This document shows positions 26,197 through 34,061 of a stretch of DNA of 64,000 nt, piece after piece. Source of the DNA: JANYGA01 sp031420415 (lineage in GTDB: Bacteria; Vulcanimicrobiota; Vulcanimicrobiia; Vulcanimicrobiales; Vulcanimicrobiaceae). The position numbers and the translations under genes were made by a program. The first letter of the stretch is position 1. The number at the start of each line of letters is the position of its first letter. The notes under the pieces were generated by a model. That model did not search any database and was not told the DNA's origin. It saw only the letters and a list, made by a program, of their open reading frames with translations. The stretch lies in contig JANOMT010000014.1 in the NCBI GenBank assembly GCA_031420415.1, positions 1 to 64,000 on the forward strand, written 5' to 3'.

Positions 26197-26447
26197 GGGT
26201 CCTTTCGGTTACGAGCGTCGGCCCCGATGATGGAACCGGATTCGGCACAGTATAATATGAATCGTCCCACTTTGTACGGAAATTTACCGAAAACGGGGTA
26301 TTTTTACGAATTTGGGTGATGCGCGACGCGACCGTGCGTCCGCCCCGAACGTGCTTTGCGCAGGCGATAAACGCTCCATTTTTTTCTACGCAAATCGGTA
26401 ACACATCGTCGATACGCCGTTCACGACCGGGCGGCATACTCGAAGCC

Positions 26448-27053
26448 ATGGACGGCATTCATCTCATGGCCACGGCCCTGCACGCGGCCAAAGCGCGGCT
26501 CGACGTTTCGGCTGCGAACCTCGCGAACGTTTCGAGCGACGGATTTCGCAAGAGCGTCGGCCGTGCGACACTCACACGCGACGGTCTCGTCGCAAGTGCG
26601 CGCATCGATACGACGCCCGGGCCGCTGCGACGAACGGCGCGGACGTTCGATCTCGCAACGGCGGGTACGGGCGGTTTCTTCGTACGCACGCCGGGTGGCG
26701 CCACGGTCGAGGTGCGATCGAAATCCTTCGATCGCGACGCACGAGGCCATCTCGTCGACGAGCGTGGCAACGTTTTGCTGGGTACGCACGGGCCGCTCGT
26801 CGTTCGTGAAGATGCGACGATCGATGCGAGGGGCGACGTGCAGGAAGCCGGCACGATCGTCGCCCGGATCGCGGTACGTCCGGGCACGGCGCTCCAGAGC
26901 GGCTTTCTCGAGAGTGCCAATGTCGATAGCGTGCGCGAGATGGTCGACGTTCTCGGCGAGCAGCGCGCGTTCGAAACGGCGCAAAAAACGCTCGCCGCAC
27001 TCGACGACGAGCGCCAGAAAGACGCGAACGACGTCATCCGGATTAAGGGGTAA
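26448..27053 (+). CDS. flagellar basal-body rod protein, FlgF/FlgG-type (short)
   Basis: Rod-family protein of 201 residues. The N-terminal motif MDGIHLMATALHAAKARLDVSAANLANVSSDGFRK-type helix is the flg_bb_rod signature. The central GTGGFFVRTPGG matches the FlgG/FlgF body. The C-terminal helix ESANVDSVREMVDVLGEQRAFE fits the Flg_bbr_C domain. It is shorter than FlgG (about 260). It starts a run of four or five tightly spaced genes. Whether it builds a real flagellum or a reduced rod cannot be told from this window. Confidence 0.85.
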   Translation: MDGIHLMATALHAAKARLDVSAANLANVSSDGFRKSVGRATLTRDGLVASARIDTTPGPLRRTARTFDLATAGTGGFFVRTPGGATVEVRSKSFDRDARGHLVDERGNVLLGTHGPLVVREDATIDARGDVQEAGTIVARIAVRPGTALQSGFLESANVDSVREMVDVLGEQRAFETAQKTLAALDDERQKDANDVIRIKG

Positions 27054-27056
27054 TCG

Positions 27057-27779
27057 ATGAATCGTGCGATGTTCGCCTCCGCAAGTGGCATGGCGGCACA
27101 ACAACAAAATCTCGACGTCGTCGCAGATAATCTCGCGAACGCCGATGTCGCAGGCTTCAAGGGCGCGCAGGCGACGTTCGCGGCGATCGGTGGTAGCGCG
27201 CAACTCGGCGTTGCCTCGACGGGAACGCGAGAAAATTTCGCCCAGGGTAAGCTCATGAAGTCCGGCGGCGCCTTCGATGTCGCAATCGATGGTGGCGGCT
27301 TCTTCCGCGTCGCACGTGATGGTGAGCCTGGGTTTACGCGCGCGGGTTCATTCGCACGCGCGTCCGACGGCTCGCTACGCACGACTGAAGGCTGGACGCT
27401 TACGGGCGTTCACCTTCCGGCAGACGCTGTCGACGTGGCGGTCGCTCCCGATGGCGCGGTTCGCGTCCGTGGACGCGATGGCAAGGAGAGCACGATCGCA
27501 CGGATCGCGCTTGCGACGTTCGATGTGCCGGAAAAACTGCGACCGATCGGGTCGGCGGTGTTCGGTGCGACCGGTGCTTCGGGTCACGCGCGCGTGCTCG
27601 CTGCCGGCAGCGATCGTGGGCCCAAACTCGCTTTCGGGATGCTCGAGAAATCCAACGTCTCGATCGTGGAGTCCATGATGGCGATTCTCTCCGCGCAACG
27701 CGCGTACGAAGCCAATGCGAAAGGAGTGCAAGCCGCAGATGAAATGCTTCGGATCGCAAACAATATCCACCGTTCCTAA
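27057..27779 (+). CDS. flgG: flagellar basal-body rod protein FlgG-like
   Basis: Distal-rod protein family, 240 residues. The N-terminal helix MNRAMFASASGMAAQQQ with VVADNLANADVAGFKG, the body motif IDGGGFFRVARDGEPGFTRAGSF, and the C-terminal KSNVSIVESMMAILSAQRAYE are all classic FlgG. It begins 3 bases after the previous stop. Together with the upstream paralogue it resembles the FlgF/FlgG (or Bacillus FlhO/FlhP) pair. Confidence 0.92.
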   Translation: MNRAMFASASGMAAQQQNLDVVADNLANADVAGFKGAQATFAAIGGSAQLGVASTGTRENFAQGKLMKSGGAFDVAIDGGGFFRVARDGEPGFTRAGSFARASDGSLRTTEGWTLTGVHLPADAVDVAVAPDGAVRVRGRDGKESTIARIALATFDVPEKLRPIGSAVFGATGASGHARVLAAGSDRGPKLAFGMLEKSNVSIVESMMAILSAQRAYEANAKGVQAADEMLRIANNIHRS

Positions 27780-28011
27780 GACCGCGCCCGAGCGCCCGAT
27801 GCGCGATGCGGCTGCGAGCTTCGAAGCCTTCCTCGTGCGCGAAGCGTTCGCGCCGCTCGCGAAGGCGATCGGCTTTTACGGCGATACCGTCGTGGCGGCG
27901 GTCGCGCAGGCGATGGCACGAAGCGAACGCGGTGGTCTCACCGATCGCCTCGAGCAGTCGATGCGCTTGGCGGAACCACCCGATTCGGCGACGGATGCGG
28001 TGTCGCGATGA
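27739..28011 (+). CDS. rod-binding protein (FlgJ N-terminal-like)
   Basis: A short protein of 90 residues from ATG 27739, which overlaps the end of flgG by 41 bases, or 70 residues from ATG 27799 just after it. The segment DAAASFEAFLVREAFAPLAKAIGFYGDTV fits the rod-binding domain found at the N-terminus of FlgJ. There is no muramidase domain, as in many lineages where the rod cap is a separate small protein. Its stop overlaps the start of the sigma-factor gene (ATGA). Confidence 0.75.
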   Translation: MKCFGSQTISTVPKTAPERPMRDAAASFEAFLVREAFAPLAKAIGFYGDTVVAAVAQAMARSERGGLTDRLEQSMRLAEPPDSATDAVSR

Positions 28012-28685
28012 CCCCGATACCGAGCGCGGCTCGCGAACTCGCAATCCGCGACCATGTTCCCCTCGTGCGTCAAATCGCGCGTCGCGTGGCACGCGTTGCG
28101 ACGGGTGCCGAGTTCGACGATCTCGTCGGTGACGGTTCGCTTGGCCTCATCCGTGCCGTCGATACGTTCGACCGAACGCGCGGAACGTTATTCGAATCGT
28201 ACGCGAGGCGGCTCATCCTCGGTGCGATGCTCAATGGCATGCGTCGGCGCGATCCCGTCTCCGAACGCGTTCGTCGTACGCTCCGTCGCGCGGAAGAGCG
28301 CCGGTACTTCCTCGCACAAGAACGCGGCACGATGCCGACGTTCGTCGAGCTCGAACGCGACGATCCGACACTCCATCGCGCTCGCATCGCGGCGCATCGC
28401 CAAGCGACGCTTTCCCTCGACGCTGCCGCGCCCCTAAAACGCGATCCACTCGCCGATTCGAGCTTGGAGCCCGGTGCGCAGGTTGTCGCGCGTGCCAAAC
28501 GTGCGGCACTTCAAGAGGCAGTCGCGCTCTTGCCCGATCGCGAGCGTCGCATCCTCTCGTTGCATTACGCAGACGAACTGAGCCTCCACACGATCGGCTC
28601 GCGACTCGCCGTCTCGCCGCAACGCGTGTCGCAACTCCATCTGAGTGCTCTCGCACGCCTTCGCCGATCGACGTTCGTTCGTTGA
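28008..28685 (+). CDS. sigma-70 family factor, FliA/WhiG-like
   Basis: Group 3 sigma factor of 225 residues. Region 2 reads FDDLVGDGSLGLIRAVDTFD and includes the core-binding and -10 recognition helices. A short region 3 follows, and region 4 is LPDRERRILSLHYADELS with the HTH SPQRVSQLHLSALARL. The position directly after rod genes suggests a flagellar-type (sigma-28) role, driving this operon or other motility genes. Translation is coupled to the upstream gene through an ATGA overlap. Confidence 0.88.
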   Translation: MTPIPSAARELAIRDHVPLVRQIARRVARVATGAEFDDLVGDGSLGLIRAVDTFDRTRGTLFESYARRLILGAMLNGMRRRDPVSERVRRTLRRAEERRYFLAQERGTMPTFVELERDDPTLHRARIAAHRQATLSLDAAAPLKRDPLADSSLEPGAQVVARAKRAALQEAVALLPDRERRILSLHYADELSLHTIGSRLAVSPQRVSQLHLSALARLRRSTFVR

Positions 28686-28996
28686 GCGCGCGCGTCGATC
28701 CCGATGGTGGGTTGCTCGCACTCGGTCTCATCACGACAACGACGCCCCCGCCCGAAGTGCTCGCGCCGCTCGCGATCGATCCCGACGAGCGCTACGATGG
28801 GCCCGCACTGCCGGGCGATCACCCCGCATGGATGCGCGATGCCGTTTCGATGTCGCAACGCGCGCGCGCGCTTCTGGCCGCGCTGCGACCCGTCGTGTTG
28901 CATGTCATCGGTGCGTGGGAACATCGCGTGCGGTCGATCGTCGTTGGCGGTCGATCGATGAAGGTCGACGCGAGCGGCAGCTATCGTCTCGAGTAA
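28682..28996 (+). CDS. hypothetical protein downstream of sigma factor
   Basis: A 104-residue frame starting at TTG 28682, which overlaps the sigma-factor stop (TTGA). I do not recognise it. The N-terminal half is Pro/Asp rich; the C-terminal half (ARALLAALRPVVLHVIGAWE then RSIVVGGRSMKVDASG) may form a helix followed by strands. No signal peptide is visible. Tight coupling suggests a partner of the sigma factor or a rod-assembly accessory, but nothing in the sequence proves it. Confidence 0.55.
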   Translation: MSARVDPDGGLLALGLITTTTPPPEVLAPLAIDPDERYDGPALPGDHPAWMRDAVSMSQRARALLAALRPVVLHVIGAWEHRVRSIVVGGRSMKVDASGSYRLE

Positions 28997-29056
28997 GCGG
29001 TGTCGACCCGCACCAAAGAAGCGCGAGCCGGTCCCCTACGGTCGAGCGTGGTCTAG

Positions 29057-29292
29057 CGCTAGCGGAGAAGACCGATCGCTGCGGTCACATTTTCGCCGGT
29101 CATGCCCTCGCGCAGGATAGCGTCGAACTTCGTGATCGTTCATCTGAAGCGTCGGCGTGTGGAGGCCAGCGGCTGCGATCGAGAAGGCACCGAAGTGATC
29201 GTGCATGAGGCGCACGAACGAGAGCGACGAGCGCTTCCACTCTTCGTAGCGATAGATGTCGGGATACGCGTTATCGTAGCCGCGGAAGTGCC
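29057..29292 (-). pseudogene. decayed remnant of a phosphoesterase-like gene
   Basis: On the minus strand from about 29285 down to 29130 one frame reads HFRGYDNAYPDIYRYEEWKR, then FVRLMHDHFGAFSIAAAG and LHTPTLQMND. These resemble the conserved central part of a bacterial alkaline-phosphatase/phosphoesterase-like family. An internal stretch between the first two blocks appears missing. The frame has no start, with a TGA just upstream. Near 29120 a second frame takes over and ends in a natural-looking C-terminus (FDAILREGMTGENV...IGLLR then TAG at 29057-29059). Fragments in two frames without a start indicate a broken gene. The family assignment is from memory and moderate. Confidence 0.5.
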
Positions 29293-29293
29293 G

Positions 29294-30880
29294 TCATGTT
29301 GCGTTCGCACCCAACTTGATGATATGCGGCGTAATGATGATATAGAGGTTGGTCGTCGACGAACGATCGTGACGCAGGTGAAAGAAACCGCCGATGATCG
29401 GTAGATCGCCGAAGCCTGGAATTTTCGCGAAGTTATTGATCTCGTTTTGTTGCACGAGACCGCCGATGACGAATGACTCGCCGTCGCGAACCGTTGCCGA
29501 CGTCGTGGCTTCGCGTTGGCTTAGTGTCGGATAGCCCTGCTGGTAGCCCGTGACGCTCGAGACCTGCGAGAAGACGTGCGTCGTCACGAAGCCGTCGGTG
29601 CTGATGCGCGGCTGGATCTGCAAGCTCACGCCGACGTTGACGTACTGCACCTGCTGCGAAACGGCGTTAACACCCGAGACGGCGATCGACGTGACGATCG
29701 GCAGCGCGTCGCCCGTTATGATCTGTGCGGACGATCCACTTTGCGCGACGACGCGCGGTCGCGCGATGATCTTCCCGTGTCCGCGCGCGACCTGGTCGTA
29801 CACGGCCGCTTGGATTCCACCTAATCCCGAACCAACACTCTCGGATTTGATACCGAAGCTGCCGCTCGCGATCGGCCCACCGCCGCTCGTAAAATCGATG
29901 CCGACGTCTTTGGCCGCAGAGTCCGTAAGTTCGACGACTTGTGTTTCTAAAACGACGCTCGCCAGCGGCAGATCGAGCTTCGCGATGATGCCCTTGAGAT
30001 GTTCGATGACGTCGGCTGGACCGCTGAGCACGATTGCGTTCATGCGTCGGTCGACGCCGATATTTTCGTTAATCTGCTGCCCGAGCGAACCCGAGGTTGC
30101 AGCGGCGCCATACGACGCGTTCGAGCCGAACGACGTCGGAATCCCGCCGAAACCGCCGCCGCCAATCGACGAGATACCGCCGGAACCGAAATTTTGCGCT
30201 TGCGGTACGAAGGCGTCGTTCGATGGAATCTGTTGTCCCGCAACGAGCAGTCCGACGATTTCGCTCACGTCTGCATATTTAAGCAGCACGACTTCGATCG
30301 TCGTGCCCGGTTTCGACGGCGGGATTATTTCCGCACCTGGTTCGCCATCGCGGAGCGCGCCGGGAGACGTGCCGAACGGCATCGTCGCGCGCGCGGTCGA
30401 TGCGGCGACGAGATCGATGGCAAGTGTAAGTCCGCGTCCCACACTCACGCGCGCGTTGACGGGCGTCGCCGTGTGAAACGTGATGTTGAGGTCGCTGCCG
30501 ACGGCGTCGATCGTGGCGTTCTTGAGCGACTCGCTGGTCGCGAGCGACGTCGCCGCATTTGATGCGCGGAGCGTCCCGACGAGCGCGATCGTTACGTCGC
30601 TGGTTCCGTCACCATAGAGGCGATACGTCGGAATGGTGTTGCGAAACGCGAGTTCGATATGCGGCGCGCCCGCGTTGCCCGGGCTCGATCGCGCACGAAG
30701 CAGGGTTGCGGTGTAACGATCGGTCTGCGCGACGACCACGCCTCTGCTCGTGCGCTGCGCGTGGGCGGGTGCCGCCGCCCCGGTCGCCGTCGTCGCGAGC
30801 CACGTCGCCGAGAGAAACACCGCGTGAATGAAAAAATGCGCGATTCGCCCGATCCGACGGAAGGCTTGTGGACTTTGCAT
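29294..30880 (-). CDS. secretin (type II/III/IV pilus outer-membrane channel)
   Basis: Outer-membrane secretin of 528 residues with an N-terminal signal region (about 1-42, cleavage near AHAQ). A beta-rich AMIN-like part spans about 50-170. An N-domain (EVVLLKYADVSEIVGLLV and MNAIVLSGPADVIEHLKGII) precedes the secretin core from about residue 310: VVLETQVVELT, GKIIARPRVVAQSG, VGVSLQIQPRIS and PIIGGFFHLRH. A Gly-rich linker lies at about 235-265. No pil or gsp partners are in the window. It is the last intact gene of the long minus-strand run, 52 bases after pnp. Confidence 0.92.
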   Translation of the reverse strand: MQSPQAFRRIGRIAHFFIHAVFLSATWLATTATGAAAPAHAQRTSRGVVVAQTDRYTATLLRARSSPGNAGAPHIELAFRNTIPTYRLYGDGTSDVTIALVGTLRASNAATSLATSESLKNATIDAVGSDLNITFHTATPVNARVSVGRGLTLAIDLVAASTARATMPFGTSPGALRDGEPGAEIIPPSKPGTTIEVVLLKYADVSEIVGLLVAGQQIPSNDAFVPQAQNFGSGGISSIGGGGFGGIPTSFGSNASYGAAATSGSLGQQINENIGVDRRMNAIVLSGPADVIEHLKGIIAKLDLPLASVVLETQVVELTDSAAKDVGIDFTSGGGPIASGSFGIKSESVGSGLGGIQAAVYDQVARGHGKIIARPRVVAQSGSSAQIITGDALPIVTSIAVSGVNAVSQQVQYVNVGVSLQIQPRISTDGFVTTHVFSQVSSVTGYQQGYPTLSQREATTSATVRDGESFVIGGLVQQNEINNFAKIPGFGDLPIIGGFFHLRHDRSSTTNLYIIITPHIIKLGANAT

Positions 30881-30932
30881 CGCACTGGAGGTCGTCGAGC
30901 GCGCGCCGCGGTCCTGTGGCCTTAAGCGAAAG

Positions 30933-31736
30933 TTAGGTTTGGCGCTCGAGCGATTCGAGCACGCATTCGACGATCGTCGCGATGCGCTCGCTACCGTCGT
31001 TGGATGCCGCGAGGACGCTCGCGTGCGAGACGTCGCGATCGGGTGTGATGACGTTCGTGATCAGCGAGAGTCCTAAAACGGCGAGGCCGAGTCGACGTGC
31101 GGCGATCGTTTCTAGCACGGTCGACATGCCGACAGCATCGGCACCGAGGCGACGCAGCATCTCCGACTCCGCCGGCGTTTCATACTGCGGTCCGCGCACG
31201 CCCGCGTACACGCCGTCGCGAAGCGTTCCGGTCGCGAGCGTGATGGTGCGTGCGGTCGCGCGGAGCTGCGGGTCGTAGGCGTCGCGCATATTCACGAACG
31301 GATCATCGTCGTCGCACGAGATCGGCGATGTGCCCGTGAGATTGAGATGATCGCTTGCGATCATCACGTCGCCCGCGGCAAAGCTCGTGTTGAGGCCGCC
31401 GGCGGCATTGCTGAGCACGATCGTTCGCGCTCCGGTCGCGGCGGCGAGTCGAACGAGATACGTGACTTCGCGCGGCGTGAATCCCGCGTAAAGATGCGCG
31501 CGACCGGCGAAGGCGACCACGCGCCGATCGGCCCACGTGCCGACGCGCGCGATACCGAGATGTCCCGCAACGCGGGGTTCGGGCGCACCGAGTTTCGCAT
31601 AGGCGATGTCGCTGCCGTCGATGCGTGCGAGCACGGCGGGCGCGAGCCCACTCCCGAGCACCATCGCCACATCGATCGGACCGCCCGCATGTTTGACGAT
31701 GCGATGCGCCGCGGCGGCGAGACGCCTCGTGCTAAT
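30933..31736 (-). CDS. pnp: purine nucleoside phosphorylase (probable ATT start)
   Basis: Cleaves purine nucleosides with phosphate; a trimeric PNP-family enzyme. Motifs are VLGSGL, GRAHLYAGF, LSNAAGGLN, RGPQYETPAE and GMSTVLE. Asparagine in LITNVI points to 6-oxopurine nucleosides rather than methylthioadenosine. The first canonical codon (GTG 31670) would remove the family's N-terminal helix. The helix (RRLAAAAHRIV) is encoded in frame just upstream, and the only initiation-like codon is ATT at 31734-31736. That ATT overlaps the gpmI stop as ATTAG and has GAGG 9 bases before it. This gives 267 residues, the normal length. Confidence 0.88.
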   Translation of the reverse strand: MSTRRLAAAAHRIVKHAGGPIDVAMVLGSGLAPAVLARIDGSDIAYAKLGAPEPRVAGHLGIARVGTWADRRVVAFAGRAHLYAGFTPREVTYLVRLAAATGARTIVLSNAAGGLNTSFAAGDVMIASDHLNLTGTSPISCDDDDPFVNMRDAYDPQLRATARTITLATGTLRDGVYAGVRGPQYETPAESEMLRRLGADAVGMSTVLETIAARRLGLAVLGLSLITNVITPDRDVSHASVLAASNDGSERIATIVECVLESLERQT

Positions 31737-33297
31737 GCGCGGCCACCTCGAGAGGCGTTTGCGCGAGCAGATTCGTGCCCGTCATTGCGGCGGACGCGCG
31801 CAGGCCGAGTAACGGTAAGAGCGTGGGTGCGATATCGCCGAGTTTGCCGTCGCGAAGCGCGCCGCAATACGGTTCGCGCGACACGATCACGAACGGCACG
31901 GGATTGGTCGTGTGCGCGGTGAGCGGATTGCCGCTTGGATCGAGCTTTTCTTCGGCATTACCGTGATCGGCCGTGATTGCGAGAATCCCGTCGGCATCGA
32001 GCACGGCGCGTTCGAGACGCCCGAGCGCGACATCGAGTGTCTCGACGCTCGAGATCGTCGCTTCCATTACGCCCGTATGCCCGACCATGTCGGCGTTGGC
32101 ATAATTCATGACGATCACGTCGTGGAGCTTATCGCGAATATCTTCCAACGCCTCGCTCGTGATCTCACTCGCGCGCATCTCGGGTGCGAGATCGTAGGTC
32201 GCGATGCTGCGATTCGACGGCACGAGCGTGCGCGTTTCGCCGGGAAACTCCGTTTCGCGCCCGCCGTTGAAAAAATACGTAACGTGCGCGAACTTCTCGG
32301 TTTCGGCGAGACGCAATTGCGTGAGGCCTGCCGCTGCAACGATCTCGCCGAAGGTCTCGCTTTGTGGTCGCGGCCCGAAAAGCACGGGGTTCGTCATATC
32401 TTCTTCGTATTTGGTCATCGTCGCGAAGAAGAGATCGGCATACGCATGCGTTTCGAACGCATCGAAGCCGGGCTTCGAGAACGCGAGCGTGATCTCTCGC
32501 GCGCGATCGGGCCGAAAGTTGAAGAAGACGACGGCATCGCTATCGCCGATCGCACGCGTCTCGCCAACGATCGTCGGGACGATGAATTCATCCGTTTCGC
32601 CGCGTGCGTATGCCGAGGCGAGCGCCTCGGTCGCGGTGGCAGCGTGATGTTTTGCATCGCCGCGCGCGAGCGTGCGATATGCGGCGTGCACGCGATCCCA
32701 TCGCTTGTCGCGATCCATCGCGTAAAAGCGACCCGTCATCGACGCGATCGCGCCCGGCGCGCCTGCGGCTGCGAGATGCGCTTCGAGCCGATCGAGATAG
32801 CCCTGCATCGACGACGGCGGCACGTCGCGTCCGTCACCGAACGCGTGTACGGCGATGCGCGCACCTGCGCCGCACGCCGCGTCGATGAGCGCGAAGAGAT
32901 GATCGATCGAGCTGTGCACGCGGCCGTCGGAAAGTAAGCCCATGAAGTGGAGCGTGCCGCCGGAGGCCTTTGCGTGCGCGATTGCTTTTGCGAGCGTTGC
33001 GTTTGTGGCGAAGGTGCCATCGGCGAGCGAGTCGTTGATGACGACGACGCCTTGCGGCACGACACGACCGCTGCCGATATTGATATGGCCGACTTCGCTA
33101 TTGCCCATCACGCCTGCGGGCAAGCCGACGGGTTCGCCACTCGCTTCGAGGAGCGCGTGCGGATAGGTCGCGAGAATGCGCTCCCAATTCGGAAGTTTCG
33201 CCGAGGCGATCGCGTTGCCGTAGACTTCGTCTCGATGGCCCCAGCCATCGAGAATCGCGAGGACGAGCGGGCCCTTGCGCGCGCGCGACACGCTCAC
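31732..33297 (-). CDS. gpmI: 2,3-bisphosphoglycerate-independent phosphoglycerate mutase
   Basis: Interconverts 3- and 2-phosphoglycerate; manganese-dependent, alkaline-phosphatase superfamily, 521 residues. The first metal site is LAILDGWGHRD. The phosphoserine lies in GVMGNSEVGHINIGSGR. The later metal ligands are in NYANADMVGHTG and ITADHGNAEE. GTG 33297 is chosen because it makes a GTGA overlap with the tpiA stop and leaves only a short tail before the fold. It is part of the gap-pgk-tpiA-gpmI run. Confidence 0.95.
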   Translation of the reverse strand: MSVSRARKGPLVLAILDGWGHRDEVYGNAIASAKLPNWERILATYPHALLEASGEPVGLPAGVMGNSEVGHINIGSGRVVPQGVVVINDSLADGTFATNATLAKAIAHAKASGGTLHFMGLLSDGRVHSSIDHLFALIDAACGAGARIAVHAFGDGRDVPPSSMQGYLDRLEAHLAAAGAPGAIASMTGRFYAMDRDKRWDRVHAAYRTLARGDAKHHAATATEALASAYARGETDEFIVPTIVGETRAIGDSDAVVFFNFRPDRAREITLAFSKPGFDAFETHAYADLFFATMTKYEEDMTNPVLFGPRPQSETFGEIVAAAGLTQLRLAETEKFAHVTYFFNGGRETEFPGETRTLVPSNRSIATYDLAPEMRASEITSEALEDIRDKLHDVIVMNYANADMVGHTGVMEATISSVETLDVALGRLERAVLDADGILAITADHGNAEEKLDPSGNPLTAHTTNPVPFVIVSREPYCGALRDGKLGDIAPTLLPLLGLRASAAMTGTNLLAQTPLEVAAH

Positions 33298-34061
33298 GCG
33301 TTCGCTTTCGAGCGTGCGCCTGCGATGACGGCTGCGAATGCGGGCGCCGTTAGGCTCGCGCCGCCGATGAGGCCGCCATCGATCTCCGACATCGCCATGA
33401 GCGCGGCCGCATTTTCGCCTTTCATACTCCCTCCGTAAAGGATCCGTGCGCGCGCGAGCCCGTCGACGCACGCGCGGATCTGTGCGATCACCTCGTTCGC
33501 ATTTTCGGGCGAATCGACGAGACCCGTGCCGATCGCCCAGATCGGTTCGTAGGCGACGACGCAACGCGCGACGTCTTCGCTCGAGACGCCGAGAAACGCG
33601 GCGCGCGTCTGCAAGGTGACCTTCGCGTGCGTCTCGCCGAGTTCGTGTTCGGATGCCGTCTCACCGACGGCCACGATCGGCACGATGCCGTGCGCGAGCG
33701 AGGAGCGCACTTTGCGATTGACCGCGTCGTCGGATTCGCCACAAAACGCGCGACGTTCGGAATGCCCGATGATGACGAAACGCACGCCGATCTCGGCGAG
33801 CATCGGAGCCGATATTTCACCCGTGTAGGGGCCGTGTGCGAAATCGTGCATCGTCTGCGCGGCGAGCGCGAGCGGCGAGCCGTAAAGTTCTTCGGCGACG
33901 GCCGCGAGTGCGGTGAAGGGTGGCGCGACGACGACGTCGATCTCGGGCGGAAGCGCGAGCGCGAGCAGATCGCGCGCGAGTGCGCGTGACTCCGCGATCG
34001 TCCCGTGCATCTTCCAATTGCCGGCGATGAGCGGTCGGCGTGCCACCGCGCTCGCGCTCAC
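33294..34061 (-). CDS. tpiA: triose-phosphate isomerase
   Basis: Interconverts dihydroxyacetone phosphate and glyceraldehyde-3-phosphate. It has 255 residues. N-terminal AGNWKMHG carries the substrate Asn/Lys, IIGHSERR the catalytic histidine, VAYEPIWAIGTG the catalytic glutamate, and ILYGGSMKGENA with IGGASL the phosphate site. It starts at GTG 34061, overlapping the pgk stop by 4 bases (GTGA). Serves both the Calvin cycle and glycolysis. Confidence 0.97.
   Translation of the reverse strand: MSASAVARRPLIAGNWKMHGTIAESRALARDLLALALPPEIDVVVAPPFTALAAVAEELYGSPLALAAQTMHDFAHGPYTGEISAPMLAEIGVRFVIIGHSERRAFCGESDDAVNRKVRSSLAHGIVPIVAVGETASEHELGETHAKVTLQTRAAFLGVSSEDVARCVVAYEPIWAIGTGLVDSPENANEVIAQIRACVDGLARARILYGGSMKGENAAALMAMSEIDGGLIGGASLTAPAFAAVIAGARSKANA

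Noticed and set aside
26251..26256. TATAAT on the plus strand upstream of the rod genes
   Set aside because: A perfect -10 box by letters, but no acceptable -35 element lies 16-18 bases upstream, and the leader would be about 190 bases. It is left as unproven.
29102..29404. 100-residue plus-strand frame near the secretin end
   Set aside because: The opposite strand carries recognisable protein blocks; the plus frame does not and would overlap the secretin.
30933..31736. Reading pnp as methylthioadenosine phosphorylase
   Set aside because: The purine-site residue is asparagine in LITN, which fits 6-oxopurine PNP rather than MTAP.
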